Part shown: one piece after another, positions 7,690-15,607 of the stretch
How positions within the stretch are numbered: position 1 is the first letter of the stretch
Layout of the letters: every line of letters starts with the position of its first letter
From: Bacteroides fragilis
GTDB taxonomy: Bacteria > Bacteroidota > Bacteroidia > Bacteroidales > DTGW01
Length of the DNA: 64,000 nucleotides
Assembly (NCBI GenBank): GCA_945889005.1
Contig: CAMDBI010000016.1
Location: 1 to 64,000, forward strand
Direction: 5' to 3'
The notes under the pieces: model-generated
What the model was told of the DNA's origin: nothing
The model's database searches: none
The model's input: the letters and a program-made list of their open reading frames with translations, nothing else
Translations under genes and position numbers: made by a program

Positions 7690-7763
7690 TCGGGGTGACA
7701 CGACTCGAACGTGCGACCACTTGCACCCCATGCAAGTACGCTAGCCAACTGCGCCACACCCCG
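7690..7763 (-). tRNA. tRNA-Pro (anticodon GGG)
   Basis: The minus strand folds into a full cloverleaf: acceptor CGGGGTG/CACCCCG with discriminator A at 7690, D-stem GCGC/GCGT, anticodon stem CTTGC/GCAAG with loop ATGGGGT (anticodon GGG), and T-arm GCACG-TTCGAGT-CGTGT. CCA is not encoded. The 3' end faces the integrase, making it the probable integration site of the element to the left. Confidence 0.93.
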
Positions 7764-7823
7764 ATTTTGTTTTTGGGAAGCGCAAAATTAATCAATGAAT
7801 GAGATTATACAAAATTTTATTTA

Positions 7824-7831
7824 TATATTTG
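7824..7831 (+). promoter_or_regulatory. -7 promoter box TATATTTG of the His-rich protein gene
   Basis: A perfect TAnnTTTG match. Transcription should begin only a few bases downstream, which makes the ATG at 7849 (about 11 nt leader) likelier than the in-frame ATG at 7840. Confidence 0.5.
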
Positions 7832-7848
7832 AAAAATAAATGAACGCT

Positions 7849-8331
7849 ATGTCGAAGCACAAACATGACGAAAAACTGGCTCACGTAGAGCCAATTTCAA
7901 CCGAACATACAGTTGCAGCAGATGTACATGCTGGATCTCATCACGAAAAAGGCGAAAAATCTTCTGCTCATGGAGCAAAACATGGTCATGGCGGAGGTCA
8001 TGGGCACGGTGGAGGTCACGGACATGGAGCACCTCGACCTTCGCATGGAATTTACAACGAAGATGTTGCAAAAAAAGTGAAACAGAAAAAATTTCACTTA
8101 CCTGTTATTGGGCACTTTGCTAATAAAAGTGTTGAATTTCCTTCTATTTTCGATGCTTGGAGAGCTACAGGAATTCATTATTCACTCATTTTCGAAGCTT
8201 GTATTGGAAAGATTTTTAAAGCTAAGAATGTTATTTGGGAATTTAAAAAAGGAAACCACTACATTAAATATAAAGCTTTTTACATTAATGCTTCTACCAA
8301 CTACAAGCGTAAAGTCGGTTTCAACGGATAA
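7849..8331 (+). CDS. His/Gly-rich protein with NUMOD1-like DNA-binding C-terminal segment
   Basis: A 160-residue protein in two parts. Residues 1-65 are strongly His-rich and end in three GHGHGGG-type repeats, a metal-binding composition. Residues about 85-150 (KSVEFPSIFDAWRATGIHYS, then LIFEACIGKIFKAKNVIWEF) resemble NUMOD1-type modules, which occur as DNA-binding helices beside homing-endonuclease domains. No nuclease domain is present and no signal peptide is visible. It is a single gene with its own promoter, convergent with the LytTR regulator. The NUMOD assignment is by pattern, so a basic nucleoid- or metal-related role is only a suggestion. Confidence 0.55.
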   Translation: MSKHKHDEKLAHVEPISTEHTVAADVHAGSHHEKGEKSSAHGAKHGHGGGHGHGGGHGHGAPRPSHGIYNEDVAKKVKQKKFHLPVIGHFANKSVEFPSIFDAWRATGIHYSLIFEACIGKIFKAKNVIWEFKKGNHYIKYKAFYINASTNYKRKVGFNG

Positions 8332-8336
8332 TACCT

Positions 8337-9098
8337 TTAGAAGCTCAATCTTTTCTTAAGATTCTTGTATCCTGTATCGCTCACACGAAGTTTTACACCA
8401 TTTTTGAGTATTACTACGTAACTTTCTTTCGAGAAATGTTCTAATTGTGTAATGTAGTTAACGTTAACAATATGCGAGCGATGAACTCTAATGAAAACAT
8501 CGGCATCGAGGTGTGTTTCAAAGTATTTCATCGTTTTTTCTTTCAGGTGTTTACTATCTTCGGCATATATCATTACATAGTCGTCCTGAGCTTCAATGTA
8601 AATTATTTTTTCAATGGGAACTACTTTTATTTTAGTACCAGTTTTCACAACCACACGATCGAGAATCCCGGTATTTTCATCTACGGTATTCAGCAGTTTC
8701 TCAACTTTTTGTGATTCGTTCTGATCAATACTTTGTTGTCCAAGCTTTGATAGTGCTTTATGAACTGCTTGTTCGAATCTTTCCGATGGATAGGGTTTTA
8801 GAATATAATCAACAGCACTCAATTCGAATGCTTTTAAAGCAAATTGATCGTAAGCTGTTGAAAAAATCACAACAGGCTTATGTTCGACTATTTCAAGTAT
8901 TTCGAAGCCTGTTAGCTTAGGTAATTGAATGTCGAGAAACAACAAATCGGGCTTCAATTCATTGATTCCTTTTACGCCCGAGAAACCATCGGCAAATTCG
9001 CCTACTATTTCAATTTGATTGAATTTTGAAAGGTAGGTTTTTATAAGCTCGCGAGCAGGTTGCTCATCCTCAACAATTATAGCACTGTACTTTATCAT
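8337..9098 (-). CDS. LytTR-family response regulator
   Basis: A 253-residue regulator. The receiver domain (1-120) has the acidic pocket VEDEQ, the phospho-acceptor Asp56 in LFLDIQLP, STAYD and Lys101 in DYILKPY. A LytTR DNA-binding domain occupies about residues 150-250 (VVVKTGTKIKVVPIEKIIYI, VHRSHIVNVNYI). It overlaps the kinase gene by 4 bp (ATGA), so the two are translationally coupled as a two-component pair. It is the last gene of a LiaF-like/LytS/LytTR operon. Confidence 0.93.
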   Translation of the reverse strand: MIKYSAIIVEDEQPARELIKTYLSKFNQIEIVGEFADGFSGVKGINELKPDLLFLDIQLPKLTGFEILEIVEHKPVVIFSTAYDQFALKAFELSAVDYILKPYPSERFEQAVHKALSKLGQQSIDQNESQKVEKLLNTVDENTGILDRVVVKTGTKIKVVPIEKIIYIEAQDDYVMIYAEDSKHLKEKTMKYFETHLDADVFIRVHRSHIVNVNYITQLEHFSKESYVVILKNGVKLRVSDTGYKNLKKRLSF

Positions 9099-10138
9099 TG
9101 TGGTATTATTAGTTTAACTTCAAACACATTGTTTTGGTTGCTTGTTGAAAGCAATCCGTCGACCTGATAGGTGAGCAAGAGTCTTTCGCGAATATTACGC
9201 AAACCAATTCCCGCACCTTTTTTTATGATAGCTTCAGGATCGTAGTTGTTTTTTACCTTTATAATTAGGTTGTTGGAGATGCATGTGCATTGTATTTCAA
9301 TTTTAATCTGATCGATACTTTCGTAAACCCCATGTTTAATAGCATTTTCAAACAATGGCTGAAGAATCATTACCGGAACTAAACAGTTGTACGACTCTTC
9401 ATTTATATCGGGTTCAAATACAAAGCGTTCGCCAAATCGAGTTTTCTCAATTTCTAAATATCGTGTAATGTTTTCTATCTCAAGTCGTAGGGTCGACATC
9501 TGCTGTGTGTCCTTTGATATTGAGTATCGAAGAAAGTCCGACAGTTTAATAATCATTTGTTGGGCTTTCGGTGGGTTGCTTATGGTGAGTGAACTTATAG
9601 AATTGAGACTATTGAACAAAAAGTGAGGGTTTATTTGCGATTTGAGCATACTCAATTGTGCTTCCTGCACTTTTCCTTTCAATTCGCTTTCGGTTTTAAT
9701 TCTATCTTTCAAATCGTTGTAATAAATTATAAAATAATAGATTAGAAGCATTAAAATATATAGAAAAACATTACCAAATAATCGGTCTTCAAATGTTTGC
9801 CAATAAAAACGATCCATTAATACAGGACGATGAGTAAGGTTCATCGATAACAAATATCCAAAATAAAAAACGACAAATATAAATGCAGCAAATGTTGAAA
9901 AGTGATTGGTTAATAGTGATTTGACGGGAGTTTGCCCAAATTTTGACAATCGAGCAACATACCATACCGGGAGTATAAGAATTGCAAACAAAATCATATC
10001 TATTACATTGCTCAACAAAACAATGTTTAGGTCATATTCTTTTCCAACTGAAATAAATGTTCCTGCAAAAAGTATTACGAACCAAGCTGAAAGATAAAAG
10101 CTTATAGACTTGTATGAACTTAGAAATGGATGCTGCAT
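9095..10138 (-). CDS. LytS/YehU-type membrane sensor histidine kinase
   Basis: A 347-residue kinase with four predicted membrane segments in the first 135 residues and a short linker. The His_kinase domain follows (LSMLKSQINPHFLFNSLNSI, phospho-acceptor His in NPHFLFN), then a GHKL ATPase part (LQPLFENAIKHGV as N-box, GAGIGLRNIRERL as G-box). There is no extracellular sensor domain beyond the short membrane loops, so the stimulus is probably sensed in the membrane. The preceding LiaF-like gene, 11 bp upstream, points to envelope stress. Confidence 0.92.
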   Translation of the reverse strand: MQHPFLSSYKSISFYLSAWFVILFAGTFISVGKEYDLNIVLLSNVIDMILFAILILPVWYVARLSKFGQTPVKSLLTNHFSTFAAFIFVVFYFGYLLSMNLTHRPVLMDRFYWQTFEDRLFGNVFLYILMLLIYYFIIYYNDLKDRIKTESELKGKVQEAQLSMLKSQINPHFLFNSLNSISSLTISNPPKAQQMIIKLSDFLRYSISKDTQQMSTLRLEIENITRYLEIEKTRFGERFVFEPDINEESYNCLVPVMILQPLFENAIKHGVYESIDQIKIEIQCTCISNNLIIKVKNNYDPEAIIKKGAGIGLRNIRERLLLTYQVDGLLSTSNQNNVFEVKLIIPQ

Positions 10139-10149
10139 AGTAGATAAGC

Positions 10150-10908
10150 TTAGTGACTTTTAATTTCTCCACCCCCGAAAATTGCAACCCCTTTAATAAC
10201 TATGGTTTTATTGGAATCGGCGTTAAATTCGGCAGGAATAAAGCGCTTATCGGCAAAACCACCCATAATCGATACTACGTTAATTTGAACATTCCAGTCC
10301 TGAGGAACAATCATGCTTACTCCTCCAAATAAGCAATTTACTTCTAGCAATTTTGAACCTTCGGCTAGTTTTGCTGGTCTGAAATCGAGCTCTGCTCCTC
10401 CAAAAATTGCTGTTATTTTCCCACCTTTCAGGTTTTTGTTTAATACCTGATGTTTGCTACCACCAAATATGGCTATTTCATTTAAATAATCGAAATCGGA
10501 ACTTTCTGTTGATTCATTTTGCGAACTGGTTTCAATATTTAGCTTAAATTCGTTTTTACTCGTACGTTTCAGAAGTATGGCAATGCCAACAATTATGAGT
10601 ATTATGGGCCAAAATAAATGAGAAAAATCGAAAGGTAAGCTGGGGAATATCCTGGGTAATAAGAAAAAACCTCCGATTGAGATTAAAACAACTCCAGTAA
10701 TGCTGCTATGGTTTCCAACAACAAATATTAAACCTAATCCGATGAGTAAAGTTTGCCAAGAAAAGATGATATTGTACAAATGCCAATGTATTATTCCTGT
10801 ATTCTTGAATAGCAACATTATACCTATGAAAATTATGATTGCTCCAAATAAAAGTTTCACTTTTGGATTGGGTTTCTGACAATTTGGATGATGGTTTGGA
10901 GCTTGCAT
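10150..10908 (-). CDS. LiaF-like membrane protein (LiaI-LiaF transmembrane region plus LiaF C-terminal domain)
   Basis: A 252-residue protein. After a cytoplasmic N-terminus with His/Cys (NHHPNCQKPNPK) come four hydrophobic helices up to about residue 130. A soluble beta-rich domain follows with four copies of an IFGG/FGG/MGG motif (EIAIFGGSKH, AIFGGAELDF, LFGGVSMIVP, SIMGGFADKR) and a final AIFGGGEIK. This is the LiaF/DUF5668-type pattern; LiaF inhibits its cognate kinase in Firmicutes. Being first in an operon with a kinase and regulator suggests it modulates their signalling. Confidence 0.82.
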   Translation of the reverse strand: MQAPNHHPNCQKPNPKVKLLFGAIIIFIGIMLLFKNTGIIHWHLYNIIFSWQTLLIGLGLIFVVGNHSSITGVVLISIGGFFLLPRIFPSLPFDFSHLFWPIILIIVGIAILLKRTSKNEFKLNIETSSQNESTESSDFDYLNEIAIFGGSKHQVLNKNLKGGKITAIFGGAELDFRPAKLAEGSKLLEVNCLFGGVSMIVPQDWNVQINVVSIMGGFADKRFIPAEFNADSNKTIVIKGVAIFGGGEIKSH

Positions 10909-11046
10909 ATTACTTTTTTATTATATTTAATGTTTACAGTGCAAACCTAGCTATTGTAAGCACTTTTTTTTATTATTTATCGGTAAAATAACTTTTTTTT
11001 ACGGTAAATCAATTATTACTGTATATAAAGAACTAAAATAATAACC

Positions 11047-11187
11047 CTAAAGCCATTCTTCACAACCTTGTTTGGTAATAAAGTAATTGACAAAATATTT
11101 GCCCTGCATAACAAAAGTGATAGCAAATAGGTTAAACGATACTAATTTGCCTCGAATATTTGAGGATGCAATTTTTGGTAAAAACAT
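11047..11187 (-). CDS. Possible 46-residue small ORF
   Basis: The minus strand reads from ATG at 11187 to TAG at 11047 (MFLPKIASSNIRGKLVSFNL, ending KQGCEEWL). It lies in the 414-bp gap between two divergent genes. No homology is recognised and no promoter box is placed clearly. The composition is protein-like but the length is too short to be sure. The rest of the gap (10909-11046 and 11188-11245) is AT-rich with nothing recognisable. Confidence 0.2.
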   Translation of the reverse strand: MFLPKIASSNIRGKLVSFNLFAITFVMQGKYFVNYFITKQGCEEWL

Positions 11188-11245
11188 CTTTAAATATTTT
11201 TAAAAACAAACTTAGCGTAAATATTACGTTATTTTTATATAAAAA

Positions 11246-11253
11246 TATATTTG
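11246..11253 (+). promoter_or_regulatory. -7 promoter box TATATTTG of the kelch protein gene
   Basis: A perfect TAnnTTTG about 70 bp before the ATG at 11323, in AT-rich DNA. It would give a leader of roughly 60 nt. Confidence 0.45.
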
Positions 11254-11322
11254 TTTCATTTAAAATGCAATACAAATATTTTTTTTAAATTTTTTTGTTG
11301 TATATTTATTAAAAAAAATCAA

Positions 11323-12279
11323 ATGAAAGCATTTAATATTTTGTTTTCTACTTTAGTTTTTATTTGTACAGTCGACACATTGTTTTGCCAACCTTCAGCC
11401 TATTTGCCTCAGAAAATGGCTTTTGCACATATCCTAAAACAATCAGATAAAGAATTTTTTATAGTTAGCCAATCAGATGCTTACAATTACAGGGATGCAT
11501 CGAGTATCGGAAATGTTGGTAACGAAACAGATTCGAATGTTACTGTAATATACAAATATGAGCCTGAGTTTGGAAAATTTAAAAAAATGACTAGTTTAAA
11601 TACGTGCAAATTTTTTTTTGGAGCTGTGTTGGGAAATAGTAAAATTTATATTCTTGGAGGTTTCAACAGTCAAATGCAAGCAAGTAACGAACTGTTAGAA
11701 TTTGATTTGAAAGTAGGAGAGTGGAAGAAATTAGCTTCTATGAAAAACAAACGTGCAAAATTTGTATGCGAATATCATAATAATAAGATATATGTATTAA
11801 ATGGAATTGGAAATGCTGGAAATTTTGAAGTATTTGATATTGCTACGGGTAAGTGGTCAACTTTAGTTCCAAATATTATTAGCTCGCAAGTTACTCATCT
11901 CGATACTATTGCTGCTTCAGATATTATTGATGCGAGTATTTATTTTATTTCGCCCGATGGAAAAAAGTTTTTTGAATATCATGTTTTAGATAATAAACTC
12001 ATAAATAGAAGTATGCCAAGCTTTAGTAAAACCGATTTTGGTTTTACGGCACATAATAAAAAAGTATATGTTGCCGATGGTTACAATCAAGGCAAAATAG
12101 ATGGACGCATATATGTATACCATGCGCTTACAGATAAGTGGGAACCTGCCGGCTTTAATCCCTTTGCTCGATCGGGCGTGGCTATGTTGTTTTATAATAA
12201 CTCATTATTTTTTATAGGAGGAAACGATTCTGATCAGTATCCAACAGATATAATCTCGCTTTCAAAACCAATGAAGTAA
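11323..12279 (+). CDS. Secreted kelch-repeat protein
   Basis: A 318-residue protein. The ATG at 11323 starts a clear signal peptide (MKAFNILFSTLVFICTVDTL, cleavage near FCQP). Kelch-type blades follow: KIYILGGFNSQ, NNKIYVLNGIGNAG, KKVYVADGYNQG and NSLFFIGGNDSD, each ending in a W-x-x-L-like strand such as GEWKKLASM. The family forms beta-propellers used for binding or, rarely, catalysis. No catalytic residues can be assigned. A second kelch protein, a lipoprotein, lies at 37742-38734. It seems to be a single-gene transcript. Confidence 0.8.
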   Translation: MKAFNILFSTLVFICTVDTLFCQPSAYLPQKMAFAHILKQSDKEFFIVSQSDAYNYRDASSIGNVGNETDSNVTVIYKYEPEFGKFKKMTSLNTCKFFFGAVLGNSKIYILGGFNSQMQASNELLEFDLKVGEWKKLASMKNKRAKFVCEYHNNKIYVLNGIGNAGNFEVFDIATGKWSTLVPNIISSQVTHLDTIAASDIIDASIYFISPDGKKFFEYHVLDNKLINRSMPSFSKTDFGFTAHNKKVYVADGYNQGKIDGRIYVYHALTDKWEPAGFNPFARSGVAMLFYNNSLFFIGGNDSDQYPTDIISLSKPMK

Positions 12280-12438
12280 ATTGAACTTTTCATTGTTATA
12301 TTTGTTTATAAATGAATAATATTACATAATACAAGAGTATTTATAAACTAGTTTTTTAACATTTCACCAATCTCTGTATTGTATTGTTCAATTAGTCTAA
12401 CTATTTAATTTATTGTAGTCTAATGTTTTTCGTTTCAA

Positions 12439-12470
12439 TATCTAACCGTCTAATATCTAATATCTAACAT
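12439..12470 (+). repeat. Short tandem word repeat (tctaat/tctaac) directly before a start codon
   Basis: The word tctaa occurs four times at 7-9 bp spacing ending 2 bp before the ATG at 12472. It is one of several start-proximal short repeats in this window. Confidence 0.5.
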
Positions 12471-12471
12471 T

Positions 12472-13485
12472 ATGACAAATCTATCAACTACTTATTTGGG
12501 AAATCAATTGAAAAACCCAATTATTGTTGGGGCTAGTAATCTGAGCACCGATATTAACAATTTGAAACAACTAGAAGACGCTGGGGCAGCTGCAATAGTC
12601 TACAAATCGTTGTTTGAAGAGCAAATAAATCTCGAGCAAGCACTTATGTACGACGAGCTTACTGAATACAACGAGCGAAATGCTGAAATGACTTCGCTTT
12701 TTCCAAACATTGAACATTCAGGACCACAGGAACACCTCAATAATTTGAGAAAAGCCAAAGAGGCTGTTTCTATTCCATTGTATGCTAGTTTGAATTGCAT
12801 TTACAAAGAAACATGGGTCGAATATGCAAAACTTATTGAACAAACAGGGGTCGATGGTTTGGAATTGAACATATTTACGTCGCCCAAAGATTTCGATACC
12901 GATGCTGCTACTGTAGAGCAACGTAGGCTCGATATTATTAAAGAAATAAAGAAATCGGTAAAGATTCCAATAAGCGTTAAACTAAGCTACTTTTATTCAA
13001 ATCCCTTGAATTTTATTAAAAAAGTTGATGAAACAGGCATAGATGCTCTAGTTTTGTTTAATCGTTTTTATCAACCCGATATCAATATTGCAAACAAAAC
13101 ACATATTTCGTCACATAATCTGAGCAATACTGAAGAAAACAAAATTCCGATGCGTTATGCAGGCTTGCTATTTAATAATATAAAAGCGAGTATTTGCGCC
13201 AATAGTGGCATATACGAAGGAGCCGATGTGGCAAAAATGTTACTTGCTGGTGCCGATTGTACACAAGTAGTTAGCACTGTTTACAAAAACAAGATTTCGC
13301 ATATCTCGAAAATGCTTAAAGAGCTTGAAACATGGATGGATGCCAATAATTTTAAAACCATTGGCGATTTCAAAGGTCTGCTTTCGAAGAAATTCACCAA
13401 AGACCCTTATGTGTACCAACGAGCACAATACATTGACCTTATACTGAAATCGACCGAAATGTTCAATAAATATGTATTGAGATAG
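12472..13485 (+). CDS. Dihydroorotate dehydrogenase-like flavoprotein
   Basis: A 337-residue TIM-barrel flavoprotein of the DHOD/PreA superfamily. The N-terminus LSTTYLGNQLKNPIIVGASN is the usual FMN-barrel opening. GVDGLELNIF, ISVKLSYFYSN (FMN-binding Lys) and the glycine-rich ICANSGIYEGADVAKMLLAG mark later strands. Genes like this are annotated as DHOD-like in many anaerobic Bacteroidetes. True pyrimidine synthesis is unproven, because no pyr genes are adjacent and the typical catalytic loop is not evident. It stands alone and is followed by a hairpin. Confidence 0.82.
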   Translation: MTNLSTTYLGNQLKNPIIVGASNLSTDINNLKQLEDAGAAAIVYKSLFEEQINLEQALMYDELTEYNERNAEMTSLFPNIEHSGPQEHLNNLRKAKEAVSIPLYASLNCIYKETWVEYAKLIEQTGVDGLELNIFTSPKDFDTDAATVEQRRLDIIKEIKKSVKIPISVKLSYFYSNPLNFIKKVDETGIDALVLFNRFYQPDINIANKTHISSHNLSNTEENKIPMRYAGLLFNNIKASICANSGIYEGADVAKMLLAGADCTQVVSTVYKNKISHISKMLKELETWMDANNFKTIGDFKGLLSKKFTKDPYVYQRAQYIDLILKSTEMFNKYVLR

Positions 13486-13499
13486 ATCGTGTTTAATCT

Positions 13500-13570
13500 A
13501 ACACAGAGTCACAGAAACACAGAGAAAAAATATTAAATATTATACTTTGTGTCTTTGTGACAATGTGTTT
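13500..13570. repeat. Long intergenic hairpin (cacaga/tctgtg-type element)
   Basis: A 25-bp imperfect inverted repeat: the left arm from 13500 (aacacagagtcacagaaaca...) pairs with the right arm to 13570 (...gtctttgtgacaatgtgtt), around an AT-only loop. It lies 3' of the DHOD-like gene between convergent transcripts and could serve as a bidirectional terminator. Similar cacagag-type palindromes are scattered in Bacteroidetes genomes. Confidence 0.7.
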
Positions 13571-13608
13571 AACATTGTTTAATACTTATTTCGTATGTTT
13601 AGTTGGTG

Positions 13609-13713
13609 TTATTTTTGCTGAATAAATTGATCTGCTCCAATTGGGCCCGATAATGCCATTGCCAGACACCACCAACCAGCTATTTGGGCGTTTCGTTTGT
13701 TTGTATTTTTCAT
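13609..13713 (-). CDS. Putative 34-residue micro-ORF at the end of the GntR/ABC operon
   Basis: Minus-strand ATG at 13713 to TAA at 13609, beginning MKNTNKRNAQIAGWWCLAMA. A basic N-terminus is followed by a small hydrophobic stretch with two Trp. It lies 37 bp after another micro-ORF on the same strand. It may be a small membrane peptide. Supported only by frame, composition and position. Confidence 0.35.
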   Translation of the reverse strand: MKNTNKRNAQIAGWWCLAMALSGPIGADQFIQQK

Positions 13714-13750
13714 ATCTAAATTTTATTTTAAGTTCAAAAAAATCTTTATG

Positions 13751-13927
13751 TTAAATATAAAACAATAGAAAAGTTGCACAAAATATTACAACTGCCAAAT
13801 CGTGCAATATGTTTCGTATCAAATCTATTGTCAACTGAGCCAAGTCCATTGCGAATTGAAATGTCCAAATAAAACTCCAGTAGAATTCTTTTTTTATAGT
13901 ATTTATATTGTGTTCAAAGACTTTCAT
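13751..13927 (-). CDS. Putative 58-residue small membrane protein of the GntR/ABC operon
   Basis: ATG at 13927 to TAA at 13751, starting MKVFEHNINTIKKEFYWSFI. An amphipathic first half is followed by a strongly hydrophobic C-terminus (LAVVIFCATFLLFYI) consistent with one membrane segment. It starts 21 bp after the GIN-domain gene on the same strand, so it would be the fifth gene of the operon. No family is recognised. Confidence 0.45.
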   Translation of the reverse strand: MKVFEHNINTIKKEFYWSFIWTFQFAMDLAQLTIDLIRNILHDLAVVIFCATFLLFYI

Positions 13928-13948
13928 GGTGTTTGAATAATTTTTTTA

Positions 13949-14476
13949 TTATAGGTCGTTAGTTATATTTAATGAAACCTCTCCATTTGTTATATAACTA
14001 ACTTTCTTGAAAGTGCAGTTTTTACCTTTAAATTCACATCTATCGTTTAGAATAAAAATAATTGAATCTGAGGTAAAATCGAACATGCTAATTTGAGAGC
14101 CTCGCATTGCTTTTATTTCTTGCAACTGTGGCATTGAAATTCGTACAAGTATTCTAATACTGTCGTGCTGCACAACCGATGTGTCACATTTTAGATACAA
14201 TGTTCCATTTATATTTTCGACCATTGGTTTCAACGAAGCGTTGTTAGTCGACGAAACTTCAACTTTACATTCCTTGCCTTGCCTAATTCGTACACTCCAA
14301 TGCGACGAAAGGTCAATTTTATCGAAGCTTTCAACAGTTTGGCTTTTATACTTGTATTTCGATTCGGCGATTAATTGCTTCGTATTGATAATACTATGAA
14401 GAGTTGACGCCAAATATATTAGCAGTCCTATGACAAAAACTGCAATTCCTATTAATATTTTTATGCTTGTTTTCAT
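13949..14476 (-). CDS. Membrane-anchored GIN-domain (DUF2807-like) protein
   Basis: A 175-residue protein with an N-terminal membrane anchor (residues 5-27) and an extracytoplasmic beta-helical part. The opening FDKIDLSSHWSVRIRQGKEC, then VEVSSTNNASLKPMVENING and LYLKCD, is characteristic of the putative auto-transporter adhesin head GIN domain (DUF2807). It is shorter than many family members, so the beta-helix is small. It follows the GntR gene by 1 bp and belongs to the same transcription unit as the ABC transporter. Confidence 0.75.
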   Translation of the reverse strand: MKTSIKILIGIAVFVIGLLIYLASTLHSIINTKQLIAESKYKYKSQTVESFDKIDLSSHWSVRIRQGKECKVEVSSTNNASLKPMVENINGTLYLKCDTSVVQHDSIRILVRISMPQLQEIKAMRGSQISMFDFTSDSIIFILNDRCEFKGKNCTFKKVSYITNGEVSLNITNDL

Positions 14477-14477
14477 T

Positions 14478-14846
14478 TTAATTTTGACTTTTTACAAATT
14501 TTTTGTAATAGGCGTTCAAATCGTCCATAGATAGATTGAGCAAACTCATAGTTTTAAAAATTTTTGGTAATTCGTGGTCTATGAAATCTTCTTTACGAAG
14601 GTCTCTCGTTTTGTCGAATCCATCGTCCGAAACAAAGTAACCAATTCCTCTTTTGTTGAAGATTATTCCTTTGTCCTGCAGGTAATTAAATGTTCTCATA
14701 ACGGTATTGGGGTTTACTTCTATACTAACTGCCATTTCTCTCACAGAAGGAATGCGGTCACCCGGATTCCATTTTTTAAGTAAAATATTGTCGCATAATT
14801 GTTCTGCTATTTGCATATAAATTGCATTACTATCGCTGAATTCCAT
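14478..14846 (-). CDS. GntR-family regulator, YtrA subfamily
   Basis: A 122-residue regulator with the GntR winged helix at about 8-75 (IYMQIAEQLCDNILLKKWNP, GDRIPSVREMAVSIEVNPNT, VMRTFNYLQDKGI) and only a short helical tail (about 45 residues). That is the hallmark of the YtrA subfamily, which lacks a metabolite-binding domain and usually controls ABC transporters. It sits between the permease and GIN-domain genes with 1-bp gaps. A matching palindrome lies upstream of the operon at 16460-16483, so it probably represses its own operon. Confidence 0.9.
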   Translation of the reverse strand: MEFSDSNAIYMQIAEQLCDNILLKKWNPGDRIPSVREMAVSIEVNPNTVMRTFNYLQDKGIIFNKRGIGYFVSDDGFDKTRDLRKEDFIDHELPKIFKTMSLLNLSMDDLNAYYKKFVKSQN

Positions 14847-14847
14847 A

Positions 14848-15603
14848 CTACACCTCCTGTTCTTTTAATCCCAAAAAAGTAACGACCCAGCTTATTGGAG
14901 CTAATACCCACCAAAACAAGTATTTTATAACTTGCCATAACTGATTAAATGATTTATCGTCCATTGGGTTAAAATTGTCTAGTGTATCCATATTGGACGA
15001 AAACAAATCGGCCATAAGAAAATAAAACACAATGCCGCAAACTATTGCAAATACAAGTATGGTAAATAGTGTCTTTATAAATACATAGCCTCTAAAGTGA
15101 ACTGCAGCTGCTAAAAACACACTTTGCAATACAATATAGAATTTTATACCATTAATAGCCTTTGAGCTCAAAGGATCAAATGCATAAAAAGTAACTTTGC
15201 TGAATATTGCAGACCCTATAGCATTGGTTATGAACGAAAAAGCGATGTATGAAAGTGTAAAAATTATAATCCAAGTAATACAAGTCAAAAGCCACATACT
15301 CAATGTTTTTTCAAATGTTGTCGCCGGTAATGTTAAGTAATGAAGCCTTTTAAGAGGGTTGCTCAAGTCGTTAAATGCAAAACTACTAACGATAAAGCCT
15401 CCAATTAACATAAAGAATACAAAGCCCGAATTGTGTGAGCTGTACACTCTTGTATTGCTAAAAATGTTTTCCAGAATAAATCCTGTAAGGTTTAATCCCA
15501 ATAAAACAAAGAGAGTCATAAGCAAACCCTTTTTGTTTCGGCATATTTCCATTTTAAAAAGCAGTCCTAGTCGCGATAATTCAAAATATTTTATCGGTTT
15601 CAT
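14848..15603 (-). CDS. ABC transporter permease protein
   Basis: A 251-residue integral membrane protein with about six hydrophobic helices (for example GLLMTLFVLLGLNLTGFIL, then FVFFMLIGGFIVSSFAF, near the N-terminus). The first extracytoplasmic loop is short, as in ABC-2-type export permeases. It is directly coupled to the ATPase gene (4-bp gap). The substrate is not predictable; YtrA-linked ABC systems in other bacteria respond to cell-wall stress. Confidence 0.85.
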   Translation of the reverse strand: MKPIKYFELSRLGLLFKMEICRNKKGLLMTLFVLLGLNLTGFILENIFSNTRVYSSHNSGFVFFMLIGGFIVSSFAFNDLSNPLKRLHYLTLPATTFEKTLSMWLLTCITWIIIFTLSYIAFSFITNAIGSAIFSKVTFYAFDPLSSKAINGIKFYIVLQSVFLAAAVHFRGYVFIKTLFTILVFAIVCGIVFYFLMADLFSSNMDTLDNFNPMDDKSFNQLWQVIKYLFWWVLAPISWVVTFLGLKEQEV

Positions 15604-15607
15604 GCTT

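Noticed and set aside
7847-8097. His/Met/Cys-rich minus-strand frames
   Set aside because: They are antisense to the His-rich repeats (ghg codons read as met/cys/his) and have no independent support.
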